Source: Alphaproteobacteria bacterium (lineage in GTDB: Bacteria; Pseudomonadota; Alphaproteobacteria; Acetobacterales; Acetobacteraceae). Taken from it: DNA of 14,284 bases. The notes under the pieces were generated by a model. The model saw only the letters and a program-made list of their open reading frames with translations, did not search any database and was not told where the DNA came from. The stretch lies in contig JAAFHD010000046.1 in assembly GCA_013298245.1 (NCBI GenBank), positions 1-14,284 of the forward strand. The letters are read 5' to 3'. Of this stretch, positions 14,103 through 14,284 are shown piece after piece (position 1 is the first letter of the stretch; each line of letters opens with the position of its first letter). The position numbers were made by a program, and so were the translations under genes.

Positions 14103-14284
14103 CCGCACAACTGCCCTTGCCGCTGCCGGCGCAGGCCTCTTTCGCGGCCGCCGATTTCATCGCCGATCTGTCGAACGAAGCGGCGCGCCGCTGGCTGGCG
14201 CAGCCCGCCACCTGGCCGGATTCGCGCCTGGCGCTGCATGGCCCGCAGGGCGTGGGCAAGACGCATCTGGCGCGCATGGCGGCC
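14099..14284 (+). CDS. hda: Hda-like DnaA-related ATPase, 5' part (runs off the window)
   Basis: Only the first 62 codons are present and the frame is open at the right edge. MTAQLPLPLPAQASFAAADF matches the N-terminus of alphaproteobacterial HdaA/Hda proteins: a clamp-binding QLPLPL-type motif, then a segment beginning F-x-x-A-D-F. It is followed by LALHGPQGVGKTHLA (residues 45-58), a Walker A P-loop (GPQGVGKT, 48-55). Hda binds the replication clamp and promotes hydrolysis of DnaA-ATP, limiting re-initiation. The ATG overlaps the TGA of the amidohydrolase gene, so it may be translationally coupled to it. The sensor and Walker B motifs lie outside the window. DnaA itself is less likely because there is no long N-terminal domain before the P-loop. 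Confidence 0.85.
   Translation, partial: MTAQLPLPLPAQASFAAADFIADLSNEAARRWLAQPATWPDSRLALHGPQGVGKTHLARMAA

Noticed and set aside
1..14284. Mobile element, CRISPR array or tRNA gene
   Set aside because: No transposase, integrase, terminal inverted repeats, regularly spaced repeats or tRNA-like cloverleaf could be found on either strand.

Overview
The window is GC-rich DNA from what is most likely an alphaproteobacterium. Acetobacteraceae (Roseomonas-like) is my best guess. The basis is the base composition, the tightly overlapped genes, the abundance of orphan Bug/TctC-type periplasmic binding proteins, and a small DnaA-related Hda ATPase at the right edge. The taxonomic assignment is inference. 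No tRNA, rRNA, CRISPR array, insertion sequence or prophage gene is visible. Coding density is nearly complete, and no gap exceeds about 130 bases.

Layout from left to right. A RidA-family protein (61-447, +) converges on and overlaps the end of a long minus-strand run. Read 5' to 3' on the minus strand, that run is: TRAP binding protein dctP (9996-8932), TRAP small permease dctQ (8935-8345), TRAP large permease dctM (8348-6981), an orphan TctC/Bug binding protein (6948-6001), hydantoinase/oxoprolinase subunits hyuA (5903-3861) and hyuB (3864-2242), a MaoC-like hydratase (2249-1785), a LysE/RhtB exporter (1788-1195) and an SDR dehydrogenase (1198-437). Most junctions are 4-base or 8-base stop/start overlaps, so this reads as one or two transcription units. 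The only real internal break is the 97-base gap before hyuA, and it carries a near-perfect 26-base palindrome. A second TctC/Bug binding protein (10122-11090, +) diverges from dctP across a 125-base intergenic region with two operator-like inverted repeats. It converges, with one base between the stops, on an orphan ABC dipeptide/oligopeptide-type binding protein (12642-11092, -). That gene diverges from an ATZ/TRZ-like amidohydrolase (12711-14102, +), whose stop codon overlaps the start of a partial Hda gene (14099-14284, +).

A reasonable reading is a scavenging and catabolic island for a small nitrogenous carboxylate, such as a cyclic amide of the hydantoin or oxoproline type or a related ureido or lactam compound. 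TRAP and binding-protein-dependent uptake would bring it in, HyuAB would open the ring with ATP, and the amidohydrolase would act on a related C-N bond. MaoC and the SDR would carry out hydration and oxidation, RidA would clear reactive enamine/imine intermediates, and LysE would export excess amino acid. The individual family calls are well supported by sequence motifs. The shared substrate and pathway are inference. Hda at the right edge probably marks the return to core chromosome.
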